Below, piece after piece: positions 5,464 through 6,532 of a stretch of DNA of 6,532 nt. The position numbers and the translations under genes were made by a program. The DNA is taken from the NCBI GenBank assembly GCA_947456995.1, contig CANGVB010000212.1, positions 1 to 6,532 on the forward strand, in the 5' to 3' direction. Positions within the stretch are counted from its first letter, which is position 1. Every line of letters begins with the position of its first letter. The DNA comes from Bryobacteraceae bacterium (GTDB taxonomy: Bacteria; Acidobacteriota; Terriglobia; Bryobacterales; Bryobacteraceae). The notes beneath the pieces are model-generated. The model ran no database searches, was not told where the DNA came from, and was given only the letters and a program-made list of their open reading frames with translations.

Positions 5464-6532
5464 ATGCATCGGGCACTCCTCTCCTCCACTTTCACCCTCT
5501 CACTTCTGCTCGCGCAGGACGGCCCGCAGCTCCTCAAAGAAAACTGCGCCCCCTGCCACGGTGCCACCTCTCTCACCTCTGCCGGCCTCAACCTCACCAC
5601 CCGCGACCTTGCCCTAAAGGGCGGCTCCCGCGGCCCGGCTATCATCCCAGGCAAAGCCACAGACAGCAAAGCCTACCGCTTCGCAGCTCACCTTGAAGAG
5701 CCGCACATGCCCCCCAACAAGCCCCTCACCGAGGCCCAGCTCAAAATCCTCAAAGACTGGATTGATCAGGGTGCCGAATGGACAACCGAAGCCCCCATCA
5801 ACTCCGATGAAGCCGCCGCTGCCCTCGCCCGCCTTGAAGACCGCCCCATTAAACCCCAGGAGCGTACCTGGTGGGCCTTCCAAAAACCCGTCCGCCCCAA
5901 ATCCGCCACATCCATCGATGGCTTCCTACAGGCCAGATGGACTCAAAAAAACCTCAAGCCCTCCACTAAAGCCGACAAAAACACTTTAATTCGCCGCGTT
6001 TATCTCGATATTATTGGCATCCCCCCAACCCGCGACGAAGTCTCCTCCTTCCTTGCAGACCAAAGCCCCAACGCCTACGAAAAACTCATCGACCGTCTCC
6101 TCGCCTCCCCTCACTACGGCGAACGCTGGGCCCGCCACTGGATGGACGTGGCACGCTATGCCGACTCCGGCGGCTACGAATACGATCGAGACCGCGACAA
6201 CGCCTGGCGCTACCGCGACTACCTCACCAACTCCTTCAACAGCGACAAGCCCTACGACAAAATGCTTCTCGAACAGCTCGCCGGCGACGAACTCTTCCCC
6301 ACCTCAAACGAAGCCCGCATCGCCACCGGCTTCCTCCGCCTCGGCCCTGAAAACAACCTCAAGAACGAACAAACCCGCCTCGACGAACTAGACGACGTAG
6401 TCTCCACAACTGCCAACTCCCTAATGGCCCTCACCGTCGGCTGTGCCCGCTGCCACAATCACAAATTCGACGCCATCCCGCAAAAAGACTACTACCGCAT
6501 GCAAGCCGTCTTCTGGCCAACCAAGCCCGAAG
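5464..6532 (+). CDS. 5' part of a secreted PSCyt1/DUF1549 c-type cytochrome protein, cut by the right edge
   Basis: The frame stays open to the window end, showing 356 complete residues. Full members with a C-terminal DUF1553 are usually about 700-1000 residues long. Residues 1-17 are a signal peptide ([17 protein letters not shown]). Residues about 20-105 are a Planctomycete-type cytochrome c domain with the haem motif C28-A-P-C31-H32 and a probable axial methionine in the [11 protein letters not shown] stretch (about 78-88). A linker with WWAFQKP follows, and then the DUF1549 domain from about 155. Its hallmarks are [39 protein letters not shown] and a second CxxCH, C327-A-R-C330-H331, in [13 protein letters not shown]. 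Such proteins are exported, bind haem and are abundant in Planctomycetota, Verrucomicrobiota and Solibacter-type Acidobacteriota, usually just before a DUF1501 gene. Roles in polysaccharide breakdown have been proposed, but the reaction is not established. The start at 5464 is chosen because the signal peptide begins there; no Shine-Dalgarno sequence supports it. Confidence 0.93.
   Translation, partial: MHRALLSSTFTLSLLLAQDGPQLLKENCAPCHGATSLTSAGLNLTTRDLALKGGSRGPAIIPGKATDSKAYRFAAHLEEPHMPPNKPLTEAQLKILKDWIDQGAEWTTEAPINSDEAAAALARLEDRPIKPQERTWWAFQKPVRPKSATSIDGFLQARWTQKNLKPSTKADKNTLIRRVYLDIIGIPPTRDEVSSFLADQSPNAYEKLIDRLLASPHYGERWARHWMDVARYADSGGYEYDRDRDNAWRYRDYLTNSFNSDKPYDKMLLEQLAGDELFPTSNEARIATGFLRLGPENNLKNEQTRLDELDDVVSTTANSLMALTVGCARCHNHKFDAIPQKDYYRMQAVFWPTKPE

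Noticed and set aside
4783..5469. Minus-strand ORF of 228 codons antisense to the PEP-CTERM gene
   Set aside because: It is a shadow of a GC-rich gene with clear signal peptide, sorting signal, promoter and terminator on the plus strand. The antisense frame has no start signals and crosses the terminator.
5614..6458. ORFs in other frames within the cytochrome gene
   Set aside because: The frame from 5464 has two CxxCH motifs and the DUF1549 hallmarks throughout; the others are shadows.

Overview
The window most likely comes from the chromosome of an Acidobacteriota member of the Solibacter/Bryobacter type (Bryobacterales). This is an inference from three things together: a GC-rich, C-ending codon style, a secreted protein with a PEP-CTERM tail (VPEPSTYALMGAG...RRKK), and a large secreted cytochrome of the PSCyt1/DUF1549 family. 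Planctomycetota or Verrucomicrobiota are the main alternatives. No mobile element, CRISPR array, tRNA or rRNA gene was seen.

Layout. (1) 3-506 (+) is the 3' part of an unrecognised gene whose stop overlaps the next start (ATGA). (2) 503-2416 (+) encodes an exported two-enzyme fusion: an AmpC-type serine hydrolase followed by a VanX-type D-Ala-D-Ala dipeptidase. (3) 2388-3611 (-) encodes an MFS transporter that runs convergently into the fusion gene and overlaps its last 29 bases. (4) 3748-3991 (+) is a compact, self-contained transcription unit with a well-spaced promoter, about 200 nt of RNA with an H-type pseudoknot architecture, and a strong intrinsic terminator. It contains a 17-codon ORF behind a Shine-Dalgarno sequence that is complementary to the whole 14-nt 3' tail of 16S rRNA. 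I do not recognise it as a named RNA family, and it is the most interesting element here. (5) 4003-4411 (-) is rnpB, the RNase P RNA, sharing the terminator hairpin with the small RNA unit. (6) 4413-4629 is a divergent regulatory region carrying the rnpB promoter to the left, the PEP-CTERM gene promoter to the right, and inverted repeats between them. (7) 4630-5379 (+) is the PEP-CTERM protein gene with its own terminator. (8) 5464 to the right edge (+) is the 5' part of a secreted PSCyt1/DUF1549 cytochrome gene, with a consensus -10 box six bases before its ATG, which suggests a leaderless mRNA.

The genes do not form one pathway. The left part concerns cell-wall D-Ala peptides (fusion enzyme) and transport, the centre is RNA genes, and the right part is cell-surface and periplasmic proteins. 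The MFS transporter need not be related to the enzyme, since it is on the other strand.
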